Assembly (NCBI GenBank): GCA_949288455.1
Contig: CASEKF010000007.1
Coordinates: forward strand, 1 to 56,223
Reading direction: 5' to 3'
From: an uncultured bacterium
GTDB taxonomy: Bacteria; Vulcanimicrobiota; CADAWZ01
DNA length: 56,223 nucleotides
Each line of letters opens with the position of its first letter. Position 1 is the first letter of the stretch. The notes under the pieces were generated by a model. The model worked only from the letters and a program-made list of their open reading frames with translations, ran no database searches and was not told where the DNA came from. A program made the translations under genes and the position numbers. This document shows positions 8,825-17,934 of the stretch, piece after piece.

Positions 8825-9190
8825 TTAAAAAGCATTTCGGATATGGTTGACGACTTCTTTCTTTTTAAGATCTACCGATATAATATCAATACGACAACAA
8901 AGCCCTTTTTCATTGTTTTTATATAAATAATACTCCGCCGTTTTTTTTATATGTTCTTGTTTAATAAAGTTTACGGATTCTTCCGGACGTCCAAAACTAA
9001 AATTTTTTCTTGCTTTAACCTCGACGAAAATAATGAACGAATCGTATGAAGCGACGATATCTATCTCTCCAAAAGGGCTTCTGAAGTTCCGTTCTATAAT
9101 ATTGTAGCCTTCGTTTTTTAAAAATGCAACGGCTATATTCTCCCCTTCTTTTCCTTTGGCTAAATTATTTGTTTCTTCGGCATTCCTCAA
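8825..9190 (-). CDS. YraN/UPF0102-family endonuclease-like protein
   Basis: A protein of 121 residues, the usual size. It shows the family order: LAKGKEGENIAVAFLKNEGYNIIERNFR, GEIDIVA and FVEVKARKNFSFG, which correspond to the E-x(n)-D-x(n)-E-x-K active-site layout of the Holliday-junction-resolvase-like PD-(D/E)XK fold. The start is TTG, just 6 nt after the mutL stop, with no strong Shine-Dalgarno, so expression probably depends on mutL translation. Biological function in bacteria is unresolved. Confidence 0.85.
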   Translation of the reverse strand: MRNAEETNNLAKGKEGENIAVAFLKNEGYNIIERNFRSPFGEIDIVASYDSFIIFVEVKARKNFSFGRPEESVNFIKQEHIKKTAEYYLYKNNEKGLCCRIDIISVDLKKKEVVNHIRNAF

Positions 9191-9196
9191 TGTAAT

Positions 9197-11227
9197 TCAT
9201 TCCGATCTTTTAAAAATTTTTTCCAGTTCTAGTTTAGAAAATTTATGTACTACCGGACGCCCATGAGGGCAAAAAAAAGGCTCGTTTAAAGTTGTAAGCG
9301 CATTAAACAACGAGCGCATTTCATCCGTAGTTAACTTTTTACCTGCTTTCAGAGCGCTTTTACAAGCAATCATATGTCTTAGTATCTCCAAAGGCAAAAT
9401 ATCTGAAGACGCCGTTTCGGATATTATCGAATCGATAATATCTATAAAAAACAGAACAAGATTTTCTTTTTCCATAAAAAAAGGCATAGCGTTTACTTTA
9501 AAAGCGTTTCTGCCAAATTCAGATATACTGAATCCCAGTTTTTGAAAATAAGGTAAATATTTTAACATTACCATTGCTTTTTCCGGCGAAAATTCAAGTA
9601 TCTCAGGAAAAAGCAACATTTGTATAGAACCGTCGTCTCCTTTTGCTTTTAGATTTTCATAAATTATTTTTTCATGAGCGGCATGTTGATCTATTAATAT
9701 AAATTCTCCGTTTAATTCCGCAGCTATGTATGTGTTAAAAATTTGACAAAACGGCTTAAATTCATAAATTTCGTCAAAATTAAATTCATTATTATTCGAA
9801 CTACGATTATTTTCACGTCTAAAGGCAGTCTCTAGTTTGCAATTTTGCGAAGTTTCGCTAAGATTATCAGAAATTTTCTTGCTTTGAATCTCCGAATTTT
9901 TAAAAAGAACGTCTTCCTCCTTTTGTTTTTGTAAGTCAGAGTCTATTTCATTTATAGAAGAAAATACATTTTTTATATTGTTAGACTCCGCTATATTTTT
10001 ATCTAAGGATATTTTGGCAATCGGTTCTAAAATATAATCGTTATATAAACGAATATTTTTTCCCGAAGGTTTATCCTTACGATAAGAATCAAAAGAATAA
10101 AAATTATTGTCGGAACGAGAGTTTTTTATGTTTTGTCGAATTGCCTTTACGTCCTTTGAATCCTCAAAAATTTCGCCTGTAACTGCGTCGTAAATTAAAC
10201 CTTCTTCAGTATGAGCTATACTTAAAAATTCCGGTTCCATGAATTTTTTAACGTTCGAAGAAACGGCGTTCCTAATAAAACCGAAAATTTTTTGTTGTTC
10301 GGCAAAATTTATCTCAGTCTTTGCCGGATGTACGTTAACGTCTATTTTTTCAGGCGATATCTTAAGAGAGATTAAGACTAAAGGATATCTTTTGCCGGCA
10401 AGGAACGGCGAATAACCTTCTATAGCCGCCTGAGCAAGCTGCGTATTTTTTACGATGCGCCCGTTTACCGAAAACATCATGTCATTTCTAGAAGATCTGG
10501 TTATCTCCGGAGAACATAAAATGCCCTCGGCAACGGCTGCGTCGCTTTCGGCCTGAAAAAAAACTAATTTATCTAATTCCGATAATCCCCATATATGTCT
10601 TAAACAATCTTCAGCCTTCATGGCCTGAGGATAACTAAATAAAATTTTGCCGTTATTTTTCAGGCGAAAATGTATATCTCGCCTTAGAACAGCCATATGC
10701 GAAAGAAATCTTATAATATGAGACATCTCGTTGGAGGCTGTTTTTTGAAATTTTTTTCTAGCGGGGGTATTGTAAAATAATTTTGTGACTGATACGCAAG
10801 TTCCCTTACTTCCGGCAGACTCTCCAAGATCTATAATTTCCGAGCCTTCTACTACAATACGTCTGGCAAAGTCGTCGTCGCTGACGCTAGAAGTAATTTC
10901 CAATCTTGAAACAGACGCTATGCTCGGCAAAGCTTCTCCTCTAAAACCTAACGAAGATAGAGAATATAAATCCTCAAAACTATTTATTTTGCTCGTCGCA
11001 AATCGTTTAACGGCTAAGGGAAGATCTTCTTCGGATATGCCGCAGCCGTTATCAATAATTCTTATTAACGAATGACCGCCGTCTTCAAGATCAACAAAAA
11101 TAGAAGAAGCTTCCGCGTCGACGGAGTTTTCCACTAATTCTTTCACCACCGAAGCCGGTCTTTCGACAACTTCTCCGGCGGCAATTTTATCGGAGATATC
11201 GCTAGTTAGAAGCCGTATATGTTTCAT
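9197..11227 (-). CDS. mutL: DNA mismatch repair protein MutL, endonuclease type
   Basis: The 676-residue protein has an N-terminal GHKL ATPase with GEVVERPASVVKELVENSVDA, IDNGCGI and LGFRGEALPSIASVS. A poorly conserved linker spans about 340-500. The C-terminal dimerisation domain carries DQHAAHEKIIYE, matching the DQHA-x2-E-x4-E metal site of nicking MutL proteins, plus ACKSALKAGKKL and CPHGRPVVH. It is therefore predicted to nick DNA itself, as in bacteria without MutH. No mutS is in the window. It lies between a methyltransferase gene (5 nt upstream) and yraN. Confidence 0.95.
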   Translation of the reverse strand: MKHIRLLTSDISDKIAAGEVVERPASVVKELVENSVDAEASSIFVDLEDGGHSLIRIIDNGCGISEEDLPLAVKRFATSKINSFEDLYSLSSLGFRGEALPSIASVSRLEITSSVSDDDFARRIVVEGSEIIDLGESAGSKGTCVSVTKLFYNTPARKKFQKTASNEMSHIIRFLSHMAVLRRDIHFRLKNNGKILFSYPQAMKAEDCLRHIWGLSELDKLVFFQAESDAAVAEGILCSPEITRSSRNDMMFSVNGRIVKNTQLAQAAIEGYSPFLAGKRYPLVLISLKISPEKIDVNVHPAKTEINFAEQQKIFGFIRNAVSSNVKKFMEPEFLSIAHTEEGLIYDAVTGEIFEDSKDVKAIRQNIKNSRSDNNFYSFDSYRKDKPSGKNIRLYNDYILEPIAKISLDKNIAESNNIKNVFSSINEIDSDLQKQKEEDVLFKNSEIQSKKISDNLSETSQNCKLETAFRRENNRSSNNNEFNFDEIYEFKPFCQIFNTYIAAELNGEFILIDQHAAHEKIIYENLKAKGDDGSIQMLLFPEILEFSPEKAMVMLKYLPYFQKLGFSISEFGRNAFKVNAMPFFMEKENLVLFFIDIIDSIISETASSDILPLEILRHMIACKSALKAGKKLTTDEMRSLFNALTTLNEPFFCPHGRPVVHKFSKLELEKIFKRSE

Positions 11228-11232
11228 ATAAG

Positions 11233-12213
11233 TTATTCCTTGACAGCCGTAATGACAGCATGTATTTCGTAAAAACCTTTTAAGGAAATCTGTTTAAATC
11301 CATAAGTTGATAAAAAATTAAACCAAGTAGAAGTTCTTTTTAATTTTCCCTTGCCTTTTACATACCAAGATAATTCATTTAAAGAGTTAGAAAGAGTTTT
11401 AGGATAATCCGAAACTCTGACGTCGACTATAATTTTGCCTCCTTGACGTAAAGCGGCGTAAGTTTTTTTTAAGACGCAATCTTTTTTATCTTCATGCAAA
11501 ATATTCGCGCAAAGTATATAATCGTAAAGTCCTTCGATATTATGTTTCATAAAATCAATGGGCAAAAGCTTAATTCTATCGGCATAATTATACTTCGTCA
11601 ACATATGCTTTATAATCGGCAAAACGCTTTCCAGATCGGCGGCGTAAACGTCGAGAAACGGATATTTCTCCAAAAAAGCAGCGCCGTAAAGACCATGACC
11701 GGCTCCTAAATCAAGGAATTTTTCATTTGAACCGGGAGTTAAGGAAGCTAAACGCGCGACCGCTTCTATTTCGCCTAAAATAGCGGAAAGCGCGATTCTT
11801 TCCAGACGGCTTTGATTCCACTCAGGTTCAGGAGAAGGAATTTTAGTTCCGTCTGTCGGAACGGATAAAGTTTTCAAAATATCGCTTTTTAACGAGTTGC
11901 CGTCTTGAAAAAGATGAGATAATACGTCTTTCTTTGTAGCGAAAGGAAAACAAGGAACGCCGTCGCTCAGCGTAAATTCCTCATTTTCCCGGTTTATAAC
12001 GCCGCCTGCTTCTAAAACGTTAAACAATAAAAAAATAACGTGCCTATCAAAATTTGTTTGACGCTCAATTTCCAATATTGAAACCGGAGATTCGAGTAAA
12101 TTTAATATGCCCGCTTCGGAAGCCGCCGTTATAACGGAAGCAAAATCGGCTAAAGACGCGATTTGCCGTAAGTTAAGATGATCGGAAATTTTTCCGTTTA
12201 CAATCCCATTCAT
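11233..12213 (-). CDS. SAM-dependent O-methyltransferase-like protein
   Basis: A protein of 326 residues in two parts. The first is an N-terminal helical/winged-helix dimerisation region (about 1-100, IERQTNFDRHVIFLLFNVLEAGGVINRE). The second is a Rossmann methyltransferase domain with LDLGAGHGLYGAAFLEKYP (motif I), YAADLESVLP (motif II) and YDYILCANILHE (motif IV). This layout matches class I small-molecule O-methyltransferases of the plant/antibiotic type. The substrate is unknown. The start overlaps the glycosyltransferase stop by 4 nt (ATGA), so the two products may act on the same small molecule or glycoconjugate. Confidence 0.72.
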   Translation of the reverse strand: MNGIVNGKISDHLNLRQIASLADFASVITAASEAGILNLLESPVSILEIERQTNFDRHVIFLLFNVLEAGGVINRENEEFTLSDGVPCFPFATKKDVLSHLFQDGNSLKSDILKTLSVPTDGTKIPSPEPEWNQSRLERIALSAILGEIEAVARLASLTPGSNEKFLDLGAGHGLYGAAFLEKYPFLDVYAADLESVLPIIKHMLTKYNYADRIKLLPIDFMKHNIEGLYDYILCANILHEDKKDCVLKKTYAALRQGGKIIVDVRVSDYPKTLSNSLNELSWYVKGKGKLKRTSTWFNFLSTYGFKQISLKGFYEIHAVITAVKE

Positions 12214-13541
12214 ATCGCCGCCTTTTTAAAAAGAAAATCTTCGGCCGAATCAGAACCGGTCTTAGGATAATTGTAAGCGTTTATTATCGCGTCTATATTC
12301 TGTCGAAGAATAGAAAAAGCTTTGTCCCAAGTAAAACTTTTTGCCGTTTGAATTCCGGCTTCACGTATATCTGAATTTAATTGTTTGTCTTTCATAATCT
12401 TAGATATAATTTCCTCTAATTCCTCAGGACTTTCCGAATCTGTTCTCAAAGAATTTTTAAGGTTAACCGCGTAATCTTCTCCCGTTTTGCCTACAATAGC
12501 TATGCCTTTTTTTGCCATAACCTCTAATCCTACTATGCCGAAAGGCTCATAAGTAGAATTAGCAAAAACCATATCTGCGGCTCCGTACAGCAACATAAGA
12601 AAATCTTCCGGAATAAAAAAATCTAATTCTATAATATCAAAATTTTTGTATCTTATAAAAGACTCTATGATGGATTCAAAAGTCGGATTTTTTAAACTTA
12701 CGGTCACATATTTTAAATTTAAATCTAATATTTTACATATGACTTCAGTTCTATAGGACTGCGCTCCTCCTCTCATTAAAAAATGAGGAGCGAATCCTTT
12801 CTGTTTCAATAATGCTATTGTTTCTATCGCGCAGATCCAATTTTTATCAGAGTCATATCTGGCGACTTTTTGCAATATCATTCCTTGAAAACAGCTTCGA
12901 ATTATATCTTTTAACTTCTGATCGGGCTCTCCTATTATTCTGGAAGGAATACCGTTAGGTATAGCCGCGGCGTCGATAGAATATATTTGTCTGATGCGTT
13001 TTTTCATAAATTCGCTTACGGTTGTGACGGTACATATAGAAGCTAATTTTTTTAAATTTACGGCGCTCAAACCGTATTCGTTATTTATATTCCAAAAAAT
13101 AACGCAGTATTCTCTTAAATTTTTTTCTCTTAAGAGCTGATCTAATCGTATTACGCTTTCAGAAGTATGCCAATCTTCCGCTAAAATAACCGTCATAATT
13201 CCCTTCCTAGCCGAAGGTATTACCACTTGTTCTATTACGCTTTCAGGAGCCGTTTTATTCCATTCGTCTAATTTTTCAAGTTCTCCGGAATAAACGTTGT
13301 CCGGATATTTCATACTTATACGCCTGCAAAATCGGCGGCGCCAAGTATTTTTGATTTTACTTACTTCAGGCATATAGGGAGCCCCAATAAAAAAAATATG
13401 ATTTTCAAAGCCGTTAAAATCTATAATGTTCGACAACTCTGAAACTCTTGTCCCTAAACCTCCGACAAGAGAATATTTATCCGGTCCTTCGAAAGACAGC
13501 AGAACAAAGGTAGTATTATTTGGCGATATTCGCTGAAACAA
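12210..13541 (-). CDS. Glycosyltransferase of GT-B fold (glycogen-synthase/GT4-like)
   Basis: The 443-residue protein has SLVGGLGTRVSEL near the N-terminus (counterpart of the sugar-nucleotide loop KTGGL in glycogen synthases), IPNGIP at the domain junction, and STYEPFGIVGLEVMAKKG (the E-x7-E donor-binding motif). The two-domain GT-B architecture is complete. It lacks the rest of a glycogen operon, so GT5 versus GT4 and the acceptor are open. It heads a six-gene minus-strand run and has about 130 nt of free upstream sequence after the vor terminator, a likely promoter region. Confidence 0.72.
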   Translation of the reverse strand: MFQRISPNNTTFVLLSFEGPDKYSLVGGLGTRVSELSNIIDFNGFENHIFFIGAPYMPEVSKIKNTWRRRFCRRISMKYPDNVYSGELEKLDEWNKTAPESVIEQVVIPSARKGIMTVILAEDWHTSESVIRLDQLLREKNLREYCVIFWNINNEYGLSAVNLKKLASICTVTTVSEFMKKRIRQIYSIDAAAIPNGIPSRIIGEPDQKLKDIIRSCFQGMILQKVARYDSDKNWICAIETIALLKQKGFAPHFLMRGGAQSYRTEVICKILDLNLKYVTVSLKNPTFESIIESFIRYKNFDIIELDFFIPEDFLMLLYGAADMVFANSTYEPFGIVGLEVMAKKGIAIVGKTGEDYAVNLKNSLRTDSESPEELEEIISKIMKDKQLNSDIREAGIQTAKSFTWDKAFSILRQNIDAIINAYNYPKTGSDSAEDFLFKKAAI

Positions 13542-13666
13542 AATTATTCACAACCCCTTATTTTTATATTAACTTAAAATATAAAATTTCAAGAGTTAAT
13601 CTTCACGATTAACGAAATATTTGTTTATATGTTATATATTAGCGATTAAAACTCTCTTCCTCCATT

Positions 13667-13705
13667 AAAACGGCTTAAGCGAATGATTTTCGCTTAAGCC
13701 GTTTT
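13667..13705 (-). terminator. Intrinsic terminator after the 2-oxoacid oxidoreductase operon
   Basis: Arms 13667-13683 and 13689-13705 pair perfectly over 17 bp (AAAACGGCTTAAGCGAA), with a 5-nt loop and T-rich sequence on the minus-strand exit side. It lies 9 nt beyond the stop of the gamma subunit gene. Confidence 0.88.
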
Positions 13706-13713
13706 AAATTATA

Positions 13714-14253
13714 TTATAAATTCTTTACGAATTCAGCTCCCTGTATTAAAGCTTTTTCGTTTAAAGGAATAAGTTTTTCTTTTCCTTTAAAAATTTTGGG
13801 AAGAAGATTTATCAACGTTTCAAATTTTACGGTTTTGCGTCTTTCTATATAAGCTCCCAGCGCGACCATATTCGCCGCTTTTACGTTTCCTAATTCAGTT
13901 GCTATTTCGGTAGCCGGAACGACGACTTTGTCTATATCTCCTCTGAACACCTCTCTATTCACAAGAGATTTATTTACGACGATTAAACCGCCCTCTTCTA
14001 CGCTTCTTTCAAACTTATCCAGAGAAGGAAGATTCATTACTATAACTGAAGAGGGAGAAGTGGTCACTGGAGAATATAATTCTTTATCGGAAACCATAAC
14101 TGTACAGTTCGCAAAGCCTCCCCTAGTCTCAGGGCCGTAAGCTGGCATCCAAAGAACATGCTTATTTTCCGCAAGACCTGCGTAAGCTATCATTTGACCA
14201 ATCAAAAGCACCCCTTGGCCTCCGAACCCGGCGATAATCAATTCTTCATGCAC
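13714..14253 (-). CDS. 2-oxoacid:ferredoxin oxidoreductase, gamma subunit
   Basis: A protein of 179 residues with the family signature at the N-terminus (ELIIAGFGGQGVLLIGQMIAYAG), MPAYGPETRGGFANCTVMVSD and a C-terminal helix bundle. It is the gamma chain of the pyruvate/2-oxoisovalerate/2-oxoglutarate:ferredoxin oxidoreductase family. It acts in the cytosol with the alpha, beta and delta chains encoded immediately upstream. It is the last gene of the operon, followed by a strong hairpin. Confidence 0.9.
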   Translation of the reverse strand: MHEELIIAGFGGQGVLLIGQMIAYAGLAENKHVLWMPAYGPETRGGFANCTVMVSDKELYSPVTTSPSSVIVMNLPSLDKFERSVEEGGLIVVNKSLVNREVFRGDIDKVVVPATEIATELGNVKAANMVALGAYIERRKTVKFETLINLLPKIFKGKEKLIPLNEKALIQGAEFVKNL

Positions 14254-14273
14254 GGCTGAAACCTCCTATTTAT

Positions 14274-15020
14274 TCATTCTGTTTTAGCTCCGTCTTTATA
14301 GACGCCGAGCGGATAATGGGGAATCATATTTGCCTTAAGCCACTCTATTGCTTTAATCGGAGACATCCCCCAGCAGGAAGGACAAGTAGACAAAACTTCG
14401 ATAAGATTAAATCCTTTTCCCTCAATTTGATACTGGAATGCTTTTTTTATCGCGGCTTTCGCTTTATTGACATGAGCGGGTGAAATAACGGTAACTCTTT
14501 CTATATAGTTAGCTCCTTCCAGAGTAGAAAGCATTTCGGCTACTTTTATTGGATAACCCTGATTTTCTACTTTTCTTCCGTAAGGAGTAGTATCTGTTTT
14601 TTGCCCTACGAGCGTAGTGGGGGCCATTTGTCCGCCGGTCATACCATATATAGCGTTATTTACAAAAATAGTCGTAATTTTTTCGGCTCTCGCCGCGGCA
14701 TGAACAATCTCAGCCGTTCCTATGGCCGCCAGATCTCCATCTCCCTGGTATGTAAATACAATATTTTCAGGACGCGCTCTCTTTATTCCGGTAGCTACCG
14801 CCGGAGCTCTTCCATGAGCCGCGCTGCACATATCAAAATTAAAAAATTCGTAAGCGAAAACGCTGCAGCCTACCGGGGCTACGCCTATGACTTTTTCTCT
14901 TATGCCCAGCTCGTCTATACTTTCGGCTACAAGTCGATGAATAATTCCATGCGTACATCCGGCGCAATAGCTAAACGGCTTTTCATCTATTGACACAGGT
15001 TTTTCAAAAACCTTTTGCAT
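14274..15020 (-). CDS. 2-oxoacid:ferredoxin oxidoreductase, beta (TPP-binding) subunit
   Basis: With the preferred start at 15020 the protein has 248 residues. That ATG follows a strong AAAGGAGGAG site, while a longer in-frame form from 15062 would overlap the alpha gene and has no such site. Motifs are YCAGCTHGIIHRL, VAPVGCSVFAYEFFN, TYQGDGDLAAIGTAEIVHAAAR (TPP/Mg site GDGD) and the later FNLIEVLSTCPSCWGMSP. Thiamine diphosphate and a [4Fe-4S] cluster would be bound here, with the alpha chain supplying the rest of the site. The substrate (2-oxoisovalerate, 2-oxoglutarate or other) cannot be settled from sequence alone. Confidence 0.92.
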   Translation of the reverse strand: MQKVFEKPVSIDEKPFSYCAGCTHGIIHRLVAESIDELGIREKVIGVAPVGCSVFAYEFFNFDMCSAAHGRAPAVATGIKRARPENIVFTYQGDGDLAAIGTAEIVHAAARAEKITTIFVNNAIYGMTGGQMAPTTLVGQKTDTTPYGRKVENQGYPIKVAEMLSTLEGANYIERVTVISPAHVNKAKAAIKKAFQYQIEGKGFNLIEVLSTCPSCWGMSPIKAIEWLKANMIPHYPLGVYKDGAKTE

Positions 15021-15033
15021 TGCTTCTCCTCCT

Positions 15034-16083
15034 TTATTTAATAAGTCCTCTGATTTTGCCAAGAGTCTGTTCTACCGTCGGGAACATGCCGCCGGCTCTT
15101 CCGAAAAATTCAACCGGAATTCGCCCGTTTACTACGAGACGAACGTCTTCGACCATTTGTCCCATATTCATTTCTACTACAAGAATTTTCTTGAGACTTT
15201 TTAAAGAAGAAAAAGCGTTTTCAGGAAAAGGCCATAAAGTTATGGGACGAATCAAACTCGCTTTTATTCCTTCTTCCCTAGCTTTTATAACCGCCGATTT
15301 AGCTATTCTTGCCATAGAACCATGAGCTACTACAAGAAATTCTGCTTCGTCGTCAAAATGAAAATTTTCCCATCTCTGTTCATTTTTCTTAATTTCGGCA
15401 TATTTTTCCTGAAGATGGATATTATGGCGTTCCATCTCTTCCGGATTAATCCAAATAGACGTTACGGTATTTTTTGCTCGCCCTTCACAACCGGATAAAG
15501 CCCAAGGCTTTTCTTTTATTTCCGATTTATATTCTCCTAAGTCTACCGGTTCCATAAGCTGCCCCAACATGCCGTCGGCAAGAAACATAGCCGGAGTTTT
15601 ATATTTATCGGCAAGATCAAAACCGAGTCTTATTAAATCGATGATTTCTTGTACCGAAGAAGGAGACAACGTTATGAGCCTGTAATCTCCATGCCCTCCG
15701 CCCTTAACGGCTTGAAAATAATCTGCCTGACTAGGTTGGATAGTCCCTAATCCCGGGCCGGCTCTCTGAACGTTGCAAACCAAAACTGGGAGTTCTGCTC
15801 CGGCTAAATAAGATATGCCTTCCTGCTTTAAACTAACTCCCGGACTAGACGACGAAGTCATTACCCTAACTCCGGCGCAAGCGGCTCCATAAACCATATT
15901 TATCGCGGAAATTTCGCTCTCGGCTTGTAAAAAAACGCCGCCGACTAACGGCATCTTTTTTGCTAAATAAGCCGGCAATTCGCTCTGAGGAGTGATAGGA
16001 TAACCGAAAAAATGACGACATCCTGCAGATACGGCGGCCTCGCCTATAGCTTCATTTCCTTTCATCAAAACTTTTTCACCCAT
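15034..16083 (-). CDS. 2-oxoacid:ferredoxin oxidoreductase, alpha subunit (VorB/KorA type)
   Basis: The 349-residue protein has MKGNEAIGEAAVSAGCRHFFGYPITPQSEL at the N-terminus, FLQAESEISAINMVYGAACAG, SSSPGVSLKQEGISYLAGAELP and NVQRAGPGLGTIQPSQADYFQ, the usual alpha-chain series. Length and the DABC gene order match the branched-chain (Vor) or 2-oxoglutarate (Kor) enzymes of anaerobes. The reaction is 2-oxoacid + CoA + oxidised ferredoxin to acyl-CoA + CO2 + reduced ferredoxin. It is preceded by the ferredoxin-like delta gene (21 nt gap) and followed by beta (13 nt gap). Confidence 0.92.
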   Translation of the reverse strand: MGEKVLMKGNEAIGEAAVSAGCRHFFGYPITPQSELPAYLAKKMPLVGGVFLQAESEISAINMVYGAACAGVRVMTSSSSPGVSLKQEGISYLAGAELPVLVCNVQRAGPGLGTIQPSQADYFQAVKGGGHGDYRLITLSPSSVQEIIDLIRLGFDLADKYKTPAMFLADGMLGQLMEPVDLGEYKSEIKEKPWALSGCEGRAKNTVTSIWINPEEMERHNIHLQEKYAEIKKNEQRWENFHFDDEAEFLVVAHGSMARIAKSAVIKAREEGIKASLIRPITLWPFPENAFSSLKSLKKILVVEMNMGQMVEDVRLVVNGRIPVEFFGRAGGMFPTVEQTLGKIRGLIK

Positions 16084-16104
16084 TCTTGCTTCACACCTTC
16101 TTTC

Positions 16105-16308
16105 TTATCTGTAAACTGTAATGGCCACGTCCGGACACATTTTAGCGCATGCCGCGCATCCCACGCATTTTTCAGGTTCCGTCTGCATGGCCGGATAATA
16201 TCCTTTAGAATTCAAAACATCCGATTGTTTGATAATTTTTTTTGGACAAAACTCCGCGCAAAGAAGACATCCTTTGCATCTATCAGCGTTAACTTCAATT
16301 TTTGCCAT
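16105..16308 (-). CDS. 2-oxoacid:ferredoxin oxidoreductase, delta (2x[4Fe-4S]) subunit
   Basis: A 67-residue protein with two ferredoxin motifs, CKGCLLCAEFCPK and CVGCAACAKMCPD, separated by about 35 residues, as in VorD/PorD/KorD. It would carry electrons from the TPP site to soluble ferredoxin. It is the first oxidoreductase gene after the P-loop ATPase gene. Confidence 0.92.
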   Translation of the reverse strand: MAKIEVNADRCKGCLLCAEFCPKKIIKQSDVLNSKGYYPAMQTEPEKCVGCAACAKMCPDVAITVYR

Positions 16309-16376
16309 AAGCCGGTTCCTCCAATTTTTATGATATTTTGATTAACGTTAACATTCGCAGGTTTTTTATTAAATAT

Positions 16377-17108
16377 TTAAACGCTAAATTTTTTTGGACG
16401 AGCTAAGTTCGCCGCTTGTAAGGTATCTCTATTTAAAAAATATAAATCTAGCTTGAAAACGGGCTCTAAGGTAGGTTTTAAGTCAATTCCGCCGTGAACG
16501 CATGTAAACGCAAAAGGCACGCCTAACTCCAGGGCCGTTTCCATAGCAACTCTTCTGCCGTTTTCTATAATTTTTTCATCGGTATCCCACATAAGATGAG
16601 TATTATTTATAAGACCCGTAACTTTAAGTCCGGATTGATTTTCAACTTCAGAGATCATATTGATAACGGCGGCCGTATGTTTTAAATAAGGCCTTGAAAT
16701 GTTAATTACGAAAAATAAATTATAATCGCGAGGCGATATATCCTCCGCATATCCTCCAAGAATTCTGGCTCCGGCTTCGTCTCCTCCTACGTCCACAATT
16801 ACTGACGAATTACCGGATTTTATAACGGAACGAGCTTCGGGAGGAAGTATCGGCAAATCTGCGTCGGAATATCCCGCTTCCGGAGCTATAATTCGTATAT
16901 CAGAAATTCTATATTTGTCATCGAGATTTCTCGCTTTGAGATACGGTTTTATATTATCCAAATCTATTATAGAAACCGGTCTATTTTTAAGTCGAAATAT
17001 ACTAAAAGCTAAATTTACGGCTATTTCGGTCTTGCCGCATCCAAGGCCTCCGGTTAAAACGGTTAATCCGGTTTCGTCAAAAGGCAAAACGCTCGATAAC
17101 TGACTCAT
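16377..17108 (-). CDS. P-loop ATPase associated with the 2-oxoacid oxidoreductase operon
   Basis: The 243-residue protein starts with a Walker A loop (LTVLTGGLGCGKTEIAVNLAFS), an acidic strand (SIIDLDNIKPYLKARN), a Walker-B-like VIVDVGGDEAGARIL and FFVINISRP, a MinD/ParA-like deviant layout. No transmembrane segment is present. It sits between dapF (4-nt overlap) and the oxidoreductase delta gene (68 nt). The context suggests an accessory or maturation role for the iron-sulfur enzyme complex, but this is inference only. Other readings are a general SIMIBI-class NTPase unrelated to the complex. Confidence 0.65.
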   Translation of the reverse strand: MSQLSSVLPFDETGLTVLTGGLGCGKTEIAVNLAFSIFRLKNRPVSIIDLDNIKPYLKARNLDDKYRISDIRIIAPEAGYSDADLPILPPEARSVIKSGNSSVIVDVGGDEAGARILGGYAEDISPRDYNLFFVINISRPYLKHTAAVINMISEVENQSGLKVTGLINNTHLMWDTDEKIIENGRRVAMETALELGVPFAFTCVHGGIDLKPTLEPVFKLDLYFLNRDTLQAANLARPKKFSV

Positions 17109-17929
17109 AAATAGTATTGTCCTTTGAAAACTATATCCGCCGGGCCTCTCATCTGGATATTGCCTTTATTGCCCGAAGAAATTTTTAAAACTCCTCCGGG
17201 AAGAAGAACGTCCGCATATAAAACGCATTTGCCAATTTTACAAGCCGCGGCATATGCGGCGCATGCGCCGGTGCCGCATGCAGGAGTAGCTCCGACTCCG
17301 CGTTCCCAAACGTATACTTTTAAATTATGAGGGGAAGACGCTAACGCGAATTCTACGTTTGTTCCTTTGGGAAAAATATTATGTTTTTCAATAGCGGAAC
17401 CGTATTTTAAACAATTTTCAGGTTCATTTGTAAAAATGACTACATGAGGATTTCCCATGCCTACGGCAATTCCTTTCCAGGTTTTGCCTCCTGCCTCAAA
17501 TTCTTGTTCAATAAAAAATTCGCTTTCTGAAATCGCTGGAATTTTAGACGCTGAGAACTCCGGCGTACCCATATCTACGCCTACGTCTCCGGTTTTATCG
17601 TCTACAAAAACTTCTTTAATGCCGGCGTCGGTTTTTACGTTAAAATGATTGGAAGTCTGGTAATTTTCTTTAACTAAAAGTTTTGCCAGACACCTGATTC
17701 CGTTTCCGCACATTTCCGCTTTAGAACCGTCCGCATTCCAAAGTTTCATTACAGGCGCGCCGTCTTCTCCTTTTCTATATAAAATAAGTCCGTCGGCTCC
17801 TATGCCATAACGCCTGTCACATATTTTTATTGCGGCGGAAGATAATTCTGAATCGTTATAATTTTCAAAATAATAATAATCGGCTAGAACAAAATCATTG
17901 CCCAAACCATGCATTTTTACAAAATCCAT
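17105..17929 (-). CDS. dapF: Diaminopimelate epimerase
   Basis: The protein has 274 residues, the usual size. It has KMHGLGNDFVLAD at the N-terminus, AEMCGNGIRCLAK (first catalytic Cys), GNPHVVIF and ATPACGTGACAAYAA (second catalytic Cys). It interconverts LL- and meso-diaminopimelate for lysine and peptidoglycan. It lies 5 nt downstream of hfq and overlaps the P-loop gene by 4 nt, so all three are likely cotranscribed. Confidence 0.96.
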   Translation of the reverse strand: MDFVKMHGLGNDFVLADYYYFENYNDSELSSAAIKICDRRYGIGADGLILYRKGEDGAPVMKLWNADGSKAEMCGNGIRCLAKLLVKENYQTSNHFNVKTDAGIKEVFVDDKTGDVGVDMGTPEFSASKIPAISESEFFIEQEFEAGGKTWKGIAVGMGNPHVVIFTNEPENCLKYGSAIEKHNIFPKGTNVEFALASSPHNLKVYVWERGVGATPACGTGACAAYAAACKIGKCVLYADVLLPGGVLKISSGNKGNIQMRGPADIVFKGQYYL

Positions 17930-17934
17930 ACTTT

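Noticed and set aside
14601-14993. Plus-strand frames within the oxidoreductase genes
   Set aside because: They lie wholly antisense to strongly conserved coding sequence and show no family motif.
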